DNA of 64,000 bases from Halanaerobium saccharolyticum subsp. saccharolyticum DSM 6643 (GTDB lineage Bacteria > Bacillota > Halanaerobiia > Halanaerobiales > Halanaerobiaceae). A program made the translations under genes and the position numbers. Position 1 is the stretch's first letter. The number at the start of each line of letters is the position of its first letter. The stretch is taken from contig NZ_CAUI01000021.1 in assembly GCF_000350165.1 (NCBI RefSeq), positions 248,001-312,000 of the forward strand, in the 5' to 3' direction. Shown here piece after piece: positions 43,986 to 52,304 of the stretch. Under the pieces are notes generated by a model that was not told where the DNA came from, made no database searches, and was given only the letters and a program-made list of their open reading frames with translations.

Positions 43986-44043
43986 ACATTTTTATCAAAA
44001 CAACTATAAATATCAGATTTAAACTTATTCTTGTCTGAAGAGG

Positions 44044-44075
44044 CCTCTTTTAGTTTGCTGCTGAAAGAGGTTTTT
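44044..44075 (+). terminator. Terminator after the 55-residue gene
   Basis: CCTCTTT (44044-44050) pairs with AAAGAGG (44064-44070), followed by five T. The 13-base loop is long, so the stem is moderate. Confidence 0.7.
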
Positions 44076-44160
44076 ATTTTTTAAAAGCAGGAATTTTAAA
44101 AGCTATATCTAATTCAAGTAATAATAACTTAATTAATATAATTTATGGGGGGTTGATTAA

Positions 44161-44931
44161 ATGGATTTTTATTCTGAGTTTAGTAAAAACTATGATAAAA
44201 TTTTTCCTCTTAATTCTAAAAAACTTAATTTAATTGACAATACATTTAAAGGGCTGAAAGAAAAAAAGGAAGAAATTAAACTTTTAGATGTTGGTTGTGG
44301 CACAGGAAGTTATGCTCTGAAATTAGCAGAAAAAGGTTATCAAGTTAAAGCAATTGATCTTGATGCAGAGATGATTTCTTTAGCAGAATCAAAAATGAAG
44401 GATGCTCGAGTAGAAGTTGATTTTTATCGACTTGGAATGTTAAATTTGAAGAAAAAATTTAAAAAAGCTAGTTTTGATGGAATTTATATTATTGGCAATG
44501 TTTTAGTTCATCTAACAAAAGAAGGGATTAAAGATTTTTTAGATTTGGCAGCAGAAATATTAAAAGAAAAGGGTAAAATATTTATTCAGATAGTTAATTA
44601 TAATCGAATTCTTGAGTTAGATTTAGATGGATTGCCTACAATTTATAGCAAAGATGACTCAGTGCGCTTTGAGCGCAATTATGAATATAACGAAAAAGAA
44701 AATATATTATATTTTAAAACTAGATTAATTGATCATTTTGATGATCAGCTTTTATCAGAGAATAAAATAGAACTGTATCCACTCTGTAAATCTGAGCTTG
44801 AAGATTATTTAAAAGAAGCAGGATTTAAAGTTGAAAAGATATATGGAAGTCCGGTTGGTGATCATTATCGGGAATTAAGCTCGATTCCATTGCTTATAAC
44901 AGCTAAAAAAGCTGAACAAAAATCTGGCTAG
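44161..44931 (+). CDS. Class I SAM-dependent methyltransferase
   Basis: A 256-residue Rossmann-fold methyltransferase. Motif I is LLDVGCGTGSYALKLAEKGY near residue 42, motif II is KAIDLDAEMI, and the post-I region includes GIYIIGNVLVHLT near 106. The C-terminal part has strand pairs typical of ubiquinone/malonyl-type methyltransferases. The substrate cannot be assigned. ATG at 44161 follows the purine-rich GGGGGG. No close operon partner is evident. Confidence 0.8.
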   Translation: MDFYSEFSKNYDKIFPLNSKKLNLIDNTFKGLKEKKEEIKLLDVGCGTGSYALKLAEKGYQVKAIDLDAEMISLAESKMKDARVEVDFYRLGMLNLKKKFKKASFDGIYIIGNVLVHLTKEGIKDFLDLAAEILKEKGKIFIQIVNYNRILELDLDGLPTIYSKDDSVRFERNYEYNEKENILYFKTRLIDHFDDQLLSENKIELYPLCKSELEDYLKEAGFKVEKIYGSPVGDHYRELSSIPLLITAKKAEQKSG

Positions 44932-45035
44932 AATTGATTTTACTAGACGAGTTTTGTGTTTTTATTTGCAGTAAAAATTAATTATGAAAGGCATGAGAAA
45001 AATAGTAAAAATAATTAAAAGTCGGGGTGAAAATT

Positions 45036-45263
45036 ATGAGAAACAATAATTATGACTGGCGTCTTGGTTTTATGGGTTTCTTAGGATTAATGGGCTTTCA
45101 GGCTTTTAGTCTTGAACAACCAATTTACTTATTATATTTTTCATTTTTTAGTTTTTTCTCAGCCTTTCGTTATAAATTTCCTAAACTTAAATATTTAGGA
45201 TTACTTGGATTATTGGGGATTATTCTTTATCTATTTGCTTTAACTGGAATAATTACAGTCTGA
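45036..45263 (+). CDS. Small membrane protein, DUF3796-like
   Basis: A 75-residue protein with two or three hydrophobic segments (LGFMGFLGLMGFQAF; YLLYFSFFSFFSAFRY; YLGLLGLLGIILYLFAL). ATG 45036 is seven bases from GGGGTG; the in-frame GTG at 45027 overlaps that site. The pattern fits the DUF3796 family of small clostridial and Bacillus membrane proteins of unknown role. It is not clearly in an operon. Confidence 0.65.
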   Translation: MRNNNYDWRLGFMGFLGLMGFQAFSLEQPIYLLYFSFFSFFSAFRYKFPKLKYLGLLGLLGIILYLFALTGIITV

Positions 45264-45393
45264 TGAATGGTAGATATAATTAATAAATGTGGTCAGATAT
45301 ATGCTCACTTTTTGTTTTTTAAGCAGGTAATGAAATAGATTTATTGAATAATTATTACAATGAGAAATTAAATTTTTAATAAGGAGTAGACAG

Positions 45394-45945
45394 ATGATTA
45401 ACCACATACATATTTTGGGGCCATCAGGTTCTGGCACAACTACAATTGGGAAAAAGCTTAGTGAGGCTTATAATCTGGCTCACTTTGATGCAGATAATTA
45501 TTTTTGGAAACCGACAGATCCACCATATCAGCATTTGCGTTCTATTGAAGAAAGACGGAGACTGTTAAAAAAAGATTTGGAAGATGAATCAGGTTGGGTA
45601 ATTAGCGGTTCTTTTTGCGGCTGGGGAGATATTTTTATGGATCAATTTGATCTTGTTATTTATCTCTGGACACCAATAAATGTCAGGCTGCAGCGATTGA
45701 AAAGTAGAGAACAAAAACGGTTTGGTAGTGCAGTGCTTCCGGGTGGAAAAATGTTTGAAAGACATCAAAAGTTTTTGGATTCAGCTGCTAGATATGACTA
45801 TGATCAGACAGAAATCAGAAATAAGAGAACTCACGAAGAGTGGATGCAAAAATTGGCATGTCCGATTTTGAAAATTGAAGGAGAAAAGTCTGTAGCAGAA
45901 ATAATGAAGATAATCAAAGAGAAAATTTCAGAACTGGAGAATTAA
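45394..45945 (+). CDS. P-loop nucleotide kinase-like protein without the Walker A lysine
   Basis: A 183-residue P-loop protein related to adenylate/shikimate kinases and the FlaR-like topology-modulation group. The phosphate loop reads GPSGSGTTT near residue 7, so the Lys of GKS/T is replaced by Thr; this form also occurs in related bacterial proteins and may bind nucleotide differently. LVIYLWTPINVRLQRLKSRE near 86 is the Walker B/lid region, and ERHQKFLDSAARYD is a family feature. Phosphoryl acceptor unknown. ATG at 45394 follows AAGGAG. It is a single gene. Confidence 0.7.
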   Translation: MINHIHILGPSGSGTTTIGKKLSEAYNLAHFDADNYFWKPTDPPYQHLRSIEERRRLLKKDLEDESGWVISGSFCGWGDIFMDQFDLVIYLWTPINVRLQRLKSREQKRFGSAVLPGGKMFERHQKFLDSAARYDYDQTEIRNKRTHEEWMQKLACPILKIEGEKSVAEIMKIIKEKISELEN

Positions 45946-46025
45946 TTAACTTTATATTTATTTAAAAAATAAATAACTGCAAGAGAAGTGAAATTAAATA
46001 TGGATATCACAGATGGAGGGATAAA

Positions 46026-46985
46026 ATGGGCGATATTTTAGTTTTGAAAAATGATATATTTGATCTACCTCAGGCAGCTGAAGCAGAAATTAGAGAAATT
46101 GCTCCCGAGTTAAATTTAGAAGTTTTAGACTCAAAAACGGATTATTTTCAGGCCTTAAAAGATAGTGAAATAGTCTTTGGCTGGCCTAAAACTGAGCTGA
46201 TAAAAGAAGCTGAGAATCTAAAATGGCTGCATCTTCCGAGTGCAGGAGTTGATCGCTATGCAAATAAAGAAATTTACCAAAATAAAGATATTATACTGAC
46301 AAATTCCAGTGGGGTTTATGGTAAGCCTATTGCAGAACATGTATTTGCAATGATCATGGCCCACAATAGAAATTTGATTGATTATGCTTATAATAAAAAG
46401 GAAAAGAAATGGCAGCGGGAGAATAAAATTAAAGATTTTTTTGATTCTACAGTTGGAATCTTAGGATTTGGTGATATCGGAAGTACTATTGCCAGAAGAG
46501 CAAAAGCCTGGGGGGCCAAGGTATTGGCGTTAAAAAGAACAATGACTGAGAGTCCTGATTATGTTGATCATATTTATTTAAATAAGGATTTAGATAAATT
46601 GCTTAAAAGATCTGATTATTTAATTTTAACTTTACCCGGGACACCGGAAACAGAAAATATGATCACGGAGCGGGAACTAAAGATAATGAAGGATTCGGCT
46701 TTTATAGTTAACATTGGGCGCGGTTCTTTAATTAAACAGGCTGATTTAGTAAAAGCTTTAACAGAAAATTGGATTGCAGGAGCTGGTCTTGATGTTACTG
46801 ATCCGGAACCACTTCCGGAAGAAAGCAAACTCTGGGAGTTAGAAAATGTAATATTAACTCCTCATACTGCTGGTTTTTCTCCGACTAATGATCAGCGAAG
46901 ATTTGAAATTTTTAGAGATAACTTAAAACATTATTTGAATAATGAAGCTTTATTAAACCAGGTTGATTTTAAATTAAAATATTGA
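46026..46985 (+). CDS. D-isomer 2-hydroxyacid dehydrogenase
   Basis: A 319-residue NAD(P)-dependent dehydrogenase. The Rossmann site is VGILGFGDIGSTIARRAK near residue 143. Substrate and catalytic residues are in LPSAGVDRYANKEI near 72, VNIGRGSLIKQADL near 228 (Arg), LDVTDPEPLP near 257 (Glu) and TPHTAGFSP near 279 (catalytic His). It likely reduces a 2-oxoacid or oxidises a D-2-hydroxyacid; specific substrate unknown (glyoxylate/hydroxypyruvate-reductase-like). ATG follows TGGAGGG. It is single and ends in a terminator. Confidence 0.85.
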   Translation: MGDILVLKNDIFDLPQAAEAEIREIAPELNLEVLDSKTDYFQALKDSEIVFGWPKTELIKEAENLKWLHLPSAGVDRYANKEIYQNKDIILTNSSGVYGKPIAEHVFAMIMAHNRNLIDYAYNKKEKKWQRENKIKDFFDSTVGILGFGDIGSTIARRAKAWGAKVLALKRTMTESPDYVDHIYLNKDLDKLLKRSDYLILTLPGTPETENMITERELKIMKDSAFIVNIGRGSLIKQADLVKALTENWIAGAGLDVTDPEPLPEESKLWELENVILTPHTAGFSPTNDQRRFEIFRDNLKHYLNNEALLNQVDFKLKY

Positions 46986-46994
46986 ATTATTTTT

Positions 46995-47022
46995 AGCTGT
47001 TCTTAACTGAGCAGCTTTTTTT
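46995..47022 (+). terminator. Terminator after the 2-hydroxyacid dehydrogenase
   Basis: AGCTGTTC pairs with GAGCAGCT (one wobble pair) around a 6-base loop and is followed by seven T. Confidence 0.9.
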
Positions 47023-47187
47023 AAATTGAAACTAAAATATCTGTAATTTGGTCAGAAAAATAAAGGTTAATAATAATTGTTAGCGAAGTAATAAAATATA
47101 AACTTAAGTCATGATTTGTGCAGTAAATATACAATGATTATTATAATAAGAAAATAAAAATCAGAAGAACATAATAGGAGTTATAAA

Positions 47188-47973
47188 ATGAGTAAAGAAA
47201 TTTTTGCTAATAAAAAAATCAGAAAATTTAAAATAAATAAATTTATTGAAACTGAGGAGATAATAATTAATGAGAGTCCGCTTACACTTTTTATAAATGG
47301 TTATCAATTTTTAACTCTAATGATTTTAAAGGAAAATTTAGAAGAGTTAATAGTTGGATTTCTAGCAGCTGAGGGTATAATAAAAAATAAACAGGATATT
47401 AAAAATATTGATCTAAAACACGAAAAAACAGTGGCAATGGTAGAAATAAAAAAAGATTTTTCACCAAATGATTATAAAAAAAGAACTCTGACTTCAGGGT
47501 GTGGTGGTGGCTCAACTTTTATTAATCTTGAAGATTGTGCAAGGACTCAAGAAATTAAAAGTAAGCAGAAGTATCAAGCAGAGTTATTTACTTCTTTGAT
47601 GTTTGAACTACAGCAAAACTCTAAATATTTTCAGCAAACCGGAGGTACACATACGGCAGCTTTAGCTTCATCAGATAAAATAATTTATCAGCTAGAAGAC
47701 ATCGGACGTCATAACGCTTTAGATAAAATTATTGGTAAAGCCTTGATGGAAAATGTTGATTTGAAAGATAAAATAGTACTGACAAGCGGTAGAATTTCTT
47801 CTGAGATGATAATTAAAGTTCTCAAACAAGGAATTCCTTTTTTGTTATCTCGCTCTGCTCCAACAGATGTGGCTGTTAAGATTGCAAGGGATAGAAATAT
47901 GACATTAATTGCCTTTTGTAGAGGACAACGTTTTAATATTTATAGCGGAGAAAGAAGGGTAATCCTGAACTAA
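47188..47973 (+). CDS. fdhD: Formate dehydrogenase accessory sulfurtransferase FdhD
   Basis: A 261-residue FdhD protein, which passes sulfur to the molybdenum/tungsten cofactor of formate dehydrogenase. Marks are EEIIINESPLTLFINGYQFL, EELIVGFLAAEGII, TGGTHTAALASSDKII near residue 151, EDIGRHNALDKIIGKAL near 170 and LLSRSAPTDVAVKIA near 225. The flexible Cys loop reads SGCGGGST, with one Cys where E. coli FdhD has a CxxC pair. No formate dehydrogenase gene is in the window. ATG follows TAGGAG. It precedes the methylmalonyl-CoA genes by 55 bases but is functionally separate. Confidence 0.9.
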   Translation: MSKEIFANKKIRKFKINKFIETEEIIINESPLTLFINGYQFLTLMILKENLEELIVGFLAAEGIIKNKQDIKNIDLKHEKTVAMVEIKKDFSPNDYKKRTLTSGCGGGSTFINLEDCARTQEIKSKQKYQAELFTSLMFELQQNSKYFQQTGGTHTAALASSDKIIYQLEDIGRHNALDKIIGKALMENVDLKDKIVLTSGRISSEMIIKVLKQGIPFLLSRSAPTDVAVKIARDRNMTLIAFCRGQRFNIYSGERRVILN

Positions 47974-48028
47974 TTATTTATCATTACACTTTTTGTTCAA
48001 AAATAGAAAAACTGAAAGGAGATTGCTG

Positions 48029-48412
48029 ATGAGTGGAAAAAAAAGAGTTTTAATTGCTAAACTTGGGCTAGATGGACATGATCGTGGGGCAAAGATTGTA
48101 GCTCGAGCTTTAAAAGAAGCTGGGATGGAGGTTATTTATACCGGACTGCGCAATACAGCTGAAGAAGTAGTGAGAACTGCTTTACAGGAAGATGTTGATA
48201 TTATTGGGGTCAGTATTCTTTCTGGAGCTCATAAAATACTTGTTCAAAAATTATTTAAAATTATGGAAGCCGAAAATATTAACGATACATTGGTTATTGT
48301 TGGGGGAATAATTCCCAAAGATGATTATAAATATCTGAAAGAGCTAGGCGTTAATAAAATATTTGGTAGTGGAACTTCAATTAAAGAAATACTTAATTAT
48401 TTAAATGATTAA
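48029..48412 (+). CDS. Methylmalonyl-CoA mutase, small B12-binding subunit
   Basis: A 127-residue stand-alone cobalamin domain. ATG 48029 follows AAAGGAG; the TTG at 47993 lies before the site. The B12 signature is complete: D-x-H-x-x-G in LDGHDRG, with H17 as lower cobalt ligand, then GVSILSGAH (SxL) and VIVGGIIPKDD (GG). It pairs with the large catalytic subunit at 56442-58142, about 8 kb downstream in the same gene cluster. This split form occurs in archaea and some Firmicutes. It converts succinyl-CoA and (R)-methylmalonyl-CoA. Confidence 0.93.
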   Translation: MSGKKRVLIAKLGLDGHDRGAKIVARALKEAGMEVIYTGLRNTAEEVVRTALQEDVDIIGVSILSGAHKILVQKLFKIMEAENINDTLVIVGGIIPKDDYKYLKELGVNKIFGSGTSIKEILNYLND

Positions 48413-48457
48413 CTTAATTTGATAAGTTAAACTAGTAAAATGAAGGGGTGGGAAGGC

Positions 48458-49474
48458 TTGTCTAGGAAAAAAGATAAATTATTTTCTCAAAATCTTAAAG
48501 AATTTATAAATGCAATTAGAGCTGGTAAAGAAAAAGAGACAGCAAGATCCATTTCGCTTTTAGAAAATAAAGATCCTTTGAGTATCGAAATTATGAAGCA
48601 GTTTTATCAAAGTTATAATAAGCCATATATAATTGGGATTACAGGTCCTGCTGGTTCAGGTAAAAGCTCTCTGCTTAATCTAATGCTAAAAGAATTATCT
48701 GAAAAAACAGAAGAAAAAATTGCAGTAATTGCAGTAGATCCCACCAGCCAGAAGAGTGGAGGGGCCTTTTTAGGGGACAGAATTAGAATGAGAAAGTTAA
48801 TAAATAATCAGAATATTTTTATCCGCAGTATGGCTAGCCGAGTAAGTTTTGGTGGTGTTAATACTGCTGTTTATGATACAGCAGTAATTTTAGCAGCTGC
48901 TGGCTATCAAAAAATTATTATAGAAACAGTTGGAGTTGGACAGACAGAAATTGATATAGTTAGTTTAGCTGATACAACTTTAGTTGTTACAGTACCAGAA
49001 GTTGGAGATGATATTCAAATTTTTAAATCAGAATTAATGGAAGTTGGGGATATATTTATTCTTAATAAATCTGATTTACCTCAGGCAGCCAGAATGGAAG
49101 TTTTGATAAAATCCCTATTTTCTTTAAAAAAGGAAGATGATTCAAATATAGCTAAAAATAAAAAATCAGAAAACGAATGGCAGAATGTATTATTAAAAAC
49201 TTCAGCTTTAAATAATCAGGGTATAGATATTTTAGTTAAAGAAATAGAAAATCATTATAATTATTTAAAACGAAATGATATTTTAGAGAATAATAAAAAA
49301 GATCAGTTAAAAAAACATTTATTTAATTTACTGCAGTTGAAAATTACAGCAAAATTATTATCTAAATTCAATCAAAAGCAAAACTTAGAGAAAAAATTAG
49401 CAAGAATTTTACGAGGAGAAACTACGCCATATCAGGTAGTTGAGCAATTTATTGATAATAATTTAAAAATCTGA
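48458..49474 (+). CDS. meaB: MeaB/ArgK-type GTPase, methylmalonyl-CoA mutase chaperone
   Basis: A 338-residue G3E-type GTPase. I favour TTG 48458 after GGGGTGGG; ATG 48440 has no ribosome site but cannot be excluded. Motifs are G1 GITGPAGSGKSS near residue 54, AVDPTSQKSGGAFLGDRIRM near 93, RSMASRVSFGG, G3 ETVGVGQTEIDIV, and NKSD as G4. MeaB loads or protects the adenosylcobalamin cofactor of methylmalonyl-CoA mutase, and its position directly after the B12 subunit gene supports this over the old name ArgK. The C-terminal dimerisation arm is present. It lies 45 bases after the small subunit gene. Confidence 0.9.
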   Translation: MSRKKDKLFSQNLKEFINAIRAGKEKETARSISLLENKDPLSIEIMKQFYQSYNKPYIIGITGPAGSGKSSLLNLMLKELSEKTEEKIAVIAVDPTSQKSGGAFLGDRIRMRKLINNQNIFIRSMASRVSFGGVNTAVYDTAVILAAAGYQKIIIETVGVGQTEIDIVSLADTTLVVTVPEVGDDIQIFKSELMEVGDIFILNKSDLPQAARMEVLIKSLFSLKKEDDSNIAKNKKSENEWQNVLLKTSALNNQGIDILVKEIENHYNYLKRNDILENNKKDQLKKHLFNLLQLKITAKLLSKFNQKQNLEKKLARILRGETTPYQVVEQFIDNNLKI

Positions 49475-49535
49475 GTTGACTTGTGGTCAGTTTTTTGCTA
49501 TCCTTAATGGTGTCGATTAAATAAAGGAGGTAAAT

Positions 49536-49955
49536 TTGAATCTCAAAAATATAGAACATATAGGTATTGCTGTTCAGAATCTGGAAGAATCACTCAAATT
49601 TTATCAAGACATTTTAGGTTTAGAATTTCTCAAACAGGAAACAGTTGAGTCACAGGGAGTAAAGATTGCTTTTTTAAAAGTTGGAGAAAGTAAAATTGAA
49701 CTACTTGAGCCTTTAAATGAGAAGAGTACTATTGCCAGATTTATCAATAAGAATGGTCAAGGGATTCATCACTTTGCAATTTTAGTCGACAGCATTGAAG
49801 ATAAGATTAAAGCAATGCAGGCTCAAGGAGCCAGATTGATTGGAGATAAGGTGACGGTGGGTGCAGATAATATGAAGATTATTTTTATTCATCCCAAAAC
49901 TACAAATGGAGTCTTATTAGAATTATGTGAACCACTTGCTAAGGAGGAAAAATAA
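49536..49955 (+). CDS. mce: Methylmalonyl-CoA epimerase
   Basis: A 139-residue VOC-fold enzyme that interconverts (R)- and (S)-methylmalonyl-CoA. Metal ligands fit the family: His in IEHIGIAV near residue 7, Glu in SKIELLEP, His in GIHHFAI near 79, and Glu in LLELCEP near the end. The length is typical. Translation starts at TTG 49536 behind AAAGGAGG. The stop shares a base with the next start (TAATG), so translation is coupled to the decarboxylase alpha subunit. The mutase makes the R form and the decarboxylase uses the S form, so the epimerase is the required link. Confidence 0.92.
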   Translation: MNLKNIEHIGIAVQNLEESLKFYQDILGLEFLKQETVESQGVKIAFLKVGESKIELLEPLNEKSTIARFINKNGQGIHHFAILVDSIEDKIKAMQAQGARLIGDKVTVGADNMKIIFIHPKTTNGVLLELCEPLAKEEK

Positions 49956-51505
49956 TGTCAGTAGAAGATAGGGAACAGTCATTAAAAAATAAAAAAGAGA
50001 CGATTCGTCAGGGTGGCGGTCAGGCAAGAATTGAAAAACAACATAAAAAGAATAAAAAAACTGCCAGAGAAAGAATAGAATACTTATTAGATGATGGTAC
50101 TTTTAATGAATTGAATATGTTTGTAGAAAATCGCAGCACTTCTTTAGGAATGGATGAAAAAGAAGTTCCGGGAGAAGGAGTTGTAGTTGGTTATGGTACA
50201 ATTGAGGGACGTTTAGTTTATGTCTATGCTCAGGACTTTACAGTGATGGGCGGTTCAGTTGGTGAAGCACATGCCAATAAAATTTCTGAAGTAATGGATT
50301 TAGCGGTTAAAAATGGTGCACCAGTAATTGGACTTAATGATTCCGGTGGAGCCAGAATTAACGAGGGTATAGATTCTCTTAATGGTTATGGAGAAATTTT
50401 CTATCGCAACACAAAAGCATCAGGTGTAGTACCACAGATTACAGCAATTTTAGGTCCATGTGCCGGGGGAGCCGTTTATTCTCCAGCAATTACAGATTTT
50501 ATTTTTATGGTTGATCAGACATCCAAGATGTTTATTACTGGTCCTAGTGTAATTAAATCTGTTACAGGTGAGGAAGTCTCAGCTGAAGAATTAGGTGGAG
50601 CTCAAACCCACAATCAGGTTAGTGGTGTTGCTCACTTTATGGAAGCTAGTGAAGAAGCTGCTCTGGATAATATTAGAAGATTATTATCTTACATACCTGA
50701 TAATTATAAAGAGGAGCCAGAAATGCTTGAAGCTCAGGATGACCCTGGCCGCAGTACTGAAGAACTTAAAGAAATTGTTAATGAAAATCCTCAAAAAGCT
50801 TATGATGTTAGAGATGTAATTGATATTCTTGCAGATAAAGATAGTTTTATGGAAGTGCAGCCTTATTTTGCTCAAAATGCAGTAGTTGGTTTTGCCAGAT
50901 TAAATGGCCGCAGTGTAGGAATTATTGCAAATCAGCCTCAGCATTTAGCGGGTTGTTTAAATATAGATGCGTCCACTAAAATTGCACGTTTTATTCGTTT
51001 TTTAGATAGCTTTAATATTCCTATTATTTCTTTAGTTGATGTTCCAGGTTATATGCCGGGTACAGAACAGGAATATGGGGGAGTAATTCGTCATGGTGCA
51101 AAAGTTCTTTATGCTTACTCAGAAGCAACTGTACCTAAAATAACTCTTATTATGCGTAAGGCTTATGGTGGAGCATATATTGCAATGGGAAGTCGTTCAG
51201 TTAGAGCAGATTTAGTTTATGCTTGGCCAATAGCGGAAATTGCAGTTATGGGCCCTGAAGGTGCTGCAAATGTAATTTACAGAAAAGAAATAAAAGCAGC
51301 TGATGATCCAGATAAACTGCGTCAGGATAAAATTGATGAATATAAAGATAACTTTGCTAATCCTTATATTGCAGCTAAAAGAGGAATGGTCAATGATGTA
51401 ATTAAGATGAAAGAAACCAGGGCTAAACTAATTAATGGTTTAGAGATGATGAGTAATAAACGTGAAGATGGACAGGATAAAAAACACGGTAATATTCCTT
51501 TATAA
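49955..51505 (+). CDS. mmdA: Methylmalonyl-CoA decarboxylase, carboxyltransferase (alpha) subunit
   Basis: A 516-residue acyl-CoA carboxyltransferase with two crotonase-like halves. The first half has GFGDSGGARIN-like loop LNDSGGARINEG near residue 109 and GPCAGGAVYSPA near 166; the second has LVDVPGYMPGTEQEYGG near 360 and YGGAYIAMGSR near 402. It moves the carboxyl group of methylmalonyl-CoA to biotin on the carrier subunit, giving propionyl-CoA. Alone it could be propionyl-CoA carboxylase beta, but the OadG-like and OadB-like membrane subunits just downstream point to a Na+-pumping decarboxylase. ATG follows AAGGAGG. Confidence 0.9.
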   Translation: MSVEDREQSLKNKKETIRQGGGQARIEKQHKKNKKTARERIEYLLDDGTFNELNMFVENRSTSLGMDEKEVPGEGVVVGYGTIEGRLVYVYAQDFTVMGGSVGEAHANKISEVMDLAVKNGAPVIGLNDSGGARINEGIDSLNGYGEIFYRNTKASGVVPQITAILGPCAGGAVYSPAITDFIFMVDQTSKMFITGPSVIKSVTGEEVSAEELGGAQTHNQVSGVAHFMEASEEAALDNIRRLLSYIPDNYKEEPEMLEAQDDPGRSTEELKEIVNENPQKAYDVRDVIDILADKDSFMEVQPYFAQNAVVGFARLNGRSVGIIANQPQHLAGCLNIDASTKIARFIRFLDSFNIPIISLVDVPGYMPGTEQEYGGVIRHGAKVLYAYSEATVPKITLIMRKAYGGAYIAMGSRSVRADLVYAWPIAEIAVMGPEGAANVIYRKEIKAADDPDKLRQDKIDEYKDNFANPYIAAKRGMVNDVIKMKETRAKLINGLEMMSNKREDGQDKKHGNIPL

Positions 51506-51529
51506 AAATAGTAAGAAGTAGGTGAAAGC

Positions 51530-51853
51530 ATGAATAATTATGTTCTTGGTCTGGAGTTATTAGTAATTGGAATGGGAACAGTTTTTCTTTCCCTTTATCT
51601 ACTCTCGGTTTTCCTTCATTTTAGCGGGAAACTATTTGGACCGGATAGTGAAGATAAAAAGAAAAATAAAAAGGCAGTTGAGATCTCAAAAACTGCAGCA
51701 GAAAATGAGGCAGAACAACTAATTGAATCAGAACAGGGGATTTCTACTAAAAAGGCCGCAGCAATTACTGCCGCTGTATATGAAATGTTAAGTGATCATA
51801 AAAGTTATAGGATAATATCTATTCAAAAAAGTAATCAAAACTGGAAAAGATAG
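51530..51853 (+). CDS. Methylmalonyl-CoA decarboxylase delta subunit (OadG family)
   Basis: A 107-residue OadG-like protein with one N-terminal membrane helix (about 5-30, LELLVIGMGTVFLSLYLLSV), the charged linker, and a C-terminal segment ITAAVYEMLSDHKSYRIISI typical of the gamma/delta subunits of Na+-decarboxylases. It anchors the carboxyltransferase to the membrane pump and helps assemble the complex. It lies 24 bases after mmdA and 14 before the carrier gene. ATG is preceded by the purine-rich AAGTAGGTG. Confidence 0.82.
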   Translation: MNNYVLGLELLVIGMGTVFLSLYLLSVFLHFSGKLFGPDSEDKKKNKKAVEISKTAAENEAEQLIESEQGISTKKAAAITAAVYEMLSDHKSYRIISIQKSNQNWKR

Positions 51854-51867
51854 GAGCTGAATATAGA

Positions 51868-52293
51868 ATGAAAAAATTTAGAGTTGAGGTAGATGGTGAA
51901 GAATTTATTGTAAATATTGAGGAAATAGGAAGCGAAGGTAGTGGTGCAAAATCAGCAAGCAATACAAGTAATGCAGGCAGCAGAAACGCTGCAGCTGCAA
52001 AAAAGACAGCACCAAAAAAAGCTGCTCCCAAACCTAAAAGAAAGCCTCAAAAAGAAATGTCAGCACCAGCTGATGTTGGTGAAGGAGATGTTTTAGCACC
52101 AATGCCGGGAAGTATATTAGAAATTGATGTTAAAAAAGGTGATACTGTCAGTAAAGGTGATATATTAGTTGTATTAGAAGCAATGAAGATGGAAAATGAA
52201 ATTACTGCAGCTCAATCAGGTACTGTTAAAGATATTAAAGTAAGAGTCGGAGACAGTGTTGATGCAGAAGATATACTGCTGGTAATTGAGTAG
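51868..52293 (+). CDS. mmdC: Biotin carboxyl carrier subunit of methylmalonyl-CoA decarboxylase
   Basis: A 141-residue biotin carrier. The N-terminal part (about 1-20) is a short beta domain, followed by a flexible Ala/Lys/Pro-rich linker (about 30-70) and a biotinyl domain with EAMKMENE, where K107 is the biotinylated Lys. It shuttles CO2 from the carboxyltransferase to the membrane decarboxylase subunit. The gene order alpha-delta-gamma-beta (mmdA-OadG-like-mmdC-mmdB) matches known Na+-decarboxylase operons such as that of Veillonella. ATG follows AGGAG. Confidence 0.92.
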   Translation: MKKFRVEVDGEEFIVNIEEIGSEGSGAKSASNTSNAGSRNAAAAKKTAPKKAAPKPKRKPQKEMSAPADVGEGDVLAPMPGSILEIDVKKGDTVSKGDILVVLEAMKMENEITAAQSGTVKDIKVRVGDSVDAEDILLVIE

Positions 52294-52304
52294 GGGGTTA
52301 AATC

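Noticed and set aside
49955-51505. Propionyl-CoA carboxylase beta subunit
   Set aside because: No biotin carboxylase subunit is present, while OadG- and OadB-like membrane subunits follow; a Na+-pumping decarboxylase fits better.
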